Shown here one piece after another: positions 63,979 through 64,000 of a DNA stretch of 64,000 nucleotides. The position numbers and the translations under genes are program-made. This DNA is from Pseudoalteromonas sp. N1230-9 (GTDB lineage Bacteria > Pseudomonadota > Gammaproteobacteria > Enterobacterales > Alteromonadaceae). Below the pieces are notes generated by a model, which did not search any database, had not been told where the DNA came from, and worked only from the letters and a program-made list of their open reading frames with translations. The stretch's first letter is position 1, and each line of letters begins with the position of its first letter. The DNA is taken from the NCBI RefSeq assembly GCF_032716425.1, contig NZ_CP090419.1, positions 3,102,001-3,166,000 on the forward strand, read 5' to 3'.

Positions 63979-64000
63979 CTTTCGCCACTAATAATAAAAA

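Overview
The window reads as one stretch of a chromosome from a marine gammaproteobacterium of the order Alteromonadales. Pseudoalteromonas or a close relative is most likely. This rests on the complete division and cell-wall cluster, the E. coli-like neighbourhoods (lpoA-yraN-diaA-dolP next to rsmI and rnpB; yqjDEK with yqjG and a pirin), the large secreted peptidases, a TonB-dependent sugar receptor, and the moderately AT-rich composition. No tRNA, 5S/16S/23S rRNA, CRISPR array, insertion sequence or prophage was seen. The genus is an inference from gene content, not from a database match.

Layout. 1-4.6 kb: end of a spermidine-synthase-like gene, an EamA exporter overlapping a glycerophosphodiesterase, a chemoreceptor with almost no periplasmic part, and queG. 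4.6-8.4 kb: a cytoplasmic hybrid histidine kinase with its response regulator, and a GNAT acetyltransferase. 8.4-17.5 kb: housekeeping and stress genes (glutathione peroxidase, ppiC, a GST, a DUF2750 protein), a tyrosine-recombinase-like protein without its catalytic residues, a secreted M1 aminopeptidase, a phosphoribulokinase-like kinase, yjjX and yjjG. 17.6-35.3 kb: the complete dcw cluster on the minus strand, mraZ-rsmH-ftsL-ftsI-murE-murF-mraY-murD-ftsW-murG-murC-ddlB-ftsQ-ftsA-ftsZ-lpxC. Upstream of mraZ lie five TGG boxes on an exact 10-bp period, which look like the MraZ autoregulatory operator. 35.7-41.7 kb: an envelope and stress block (yqjD-, yqjE- and yqjK-like genes, an AAA ATPase, yqjG, a pirin, a YihY protein, an MscS channel) and a 51-residue TatA-like gene.

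41.8-55.7 kb is the main accessory system, for N-acetylgalactosamine (GalNAc). It has a TonB-dependent receptor, a DeoR-type regulator (agaR-like), a FucP-type permease (agaP-like), and a six-gene minus-strand operon: agaZ-agaS-agaK-agaA, a GMC flavoprotein with a C-x5-C-x3-C motif, and its small Tat-type partner subunit. Divergent from the operon is a Tat/lipoprotein-type GH109 alpha-N-acetylgalactosaminidase. The simplest reading is this. Glycan enters through the receptor, GH109 releases GalNAc in the periplasm, and AgaP imports it. AgaK phosphorylates it, AgaA deacetylates it, AgaS deaminates and isomerises it to tagatose-6-phosphate, and AgaZ acts in the last steps. The GMC pair does not fit this linear route and suggests an additional oxidative step. 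Related CTTTC-containing repeats lie in front of all the transcription units.

55.7-64 kb: a large secreted M14 carboxypeptidase, a small YdcH-like protein, and rnpB, whose 3' end and terminator appear partly duplicated downstream. These are followed by rsmI and, divergently, lpoA-yraN-diaA-dolP. All assignments come from reading the sequence and recalling protein families; no search was run.
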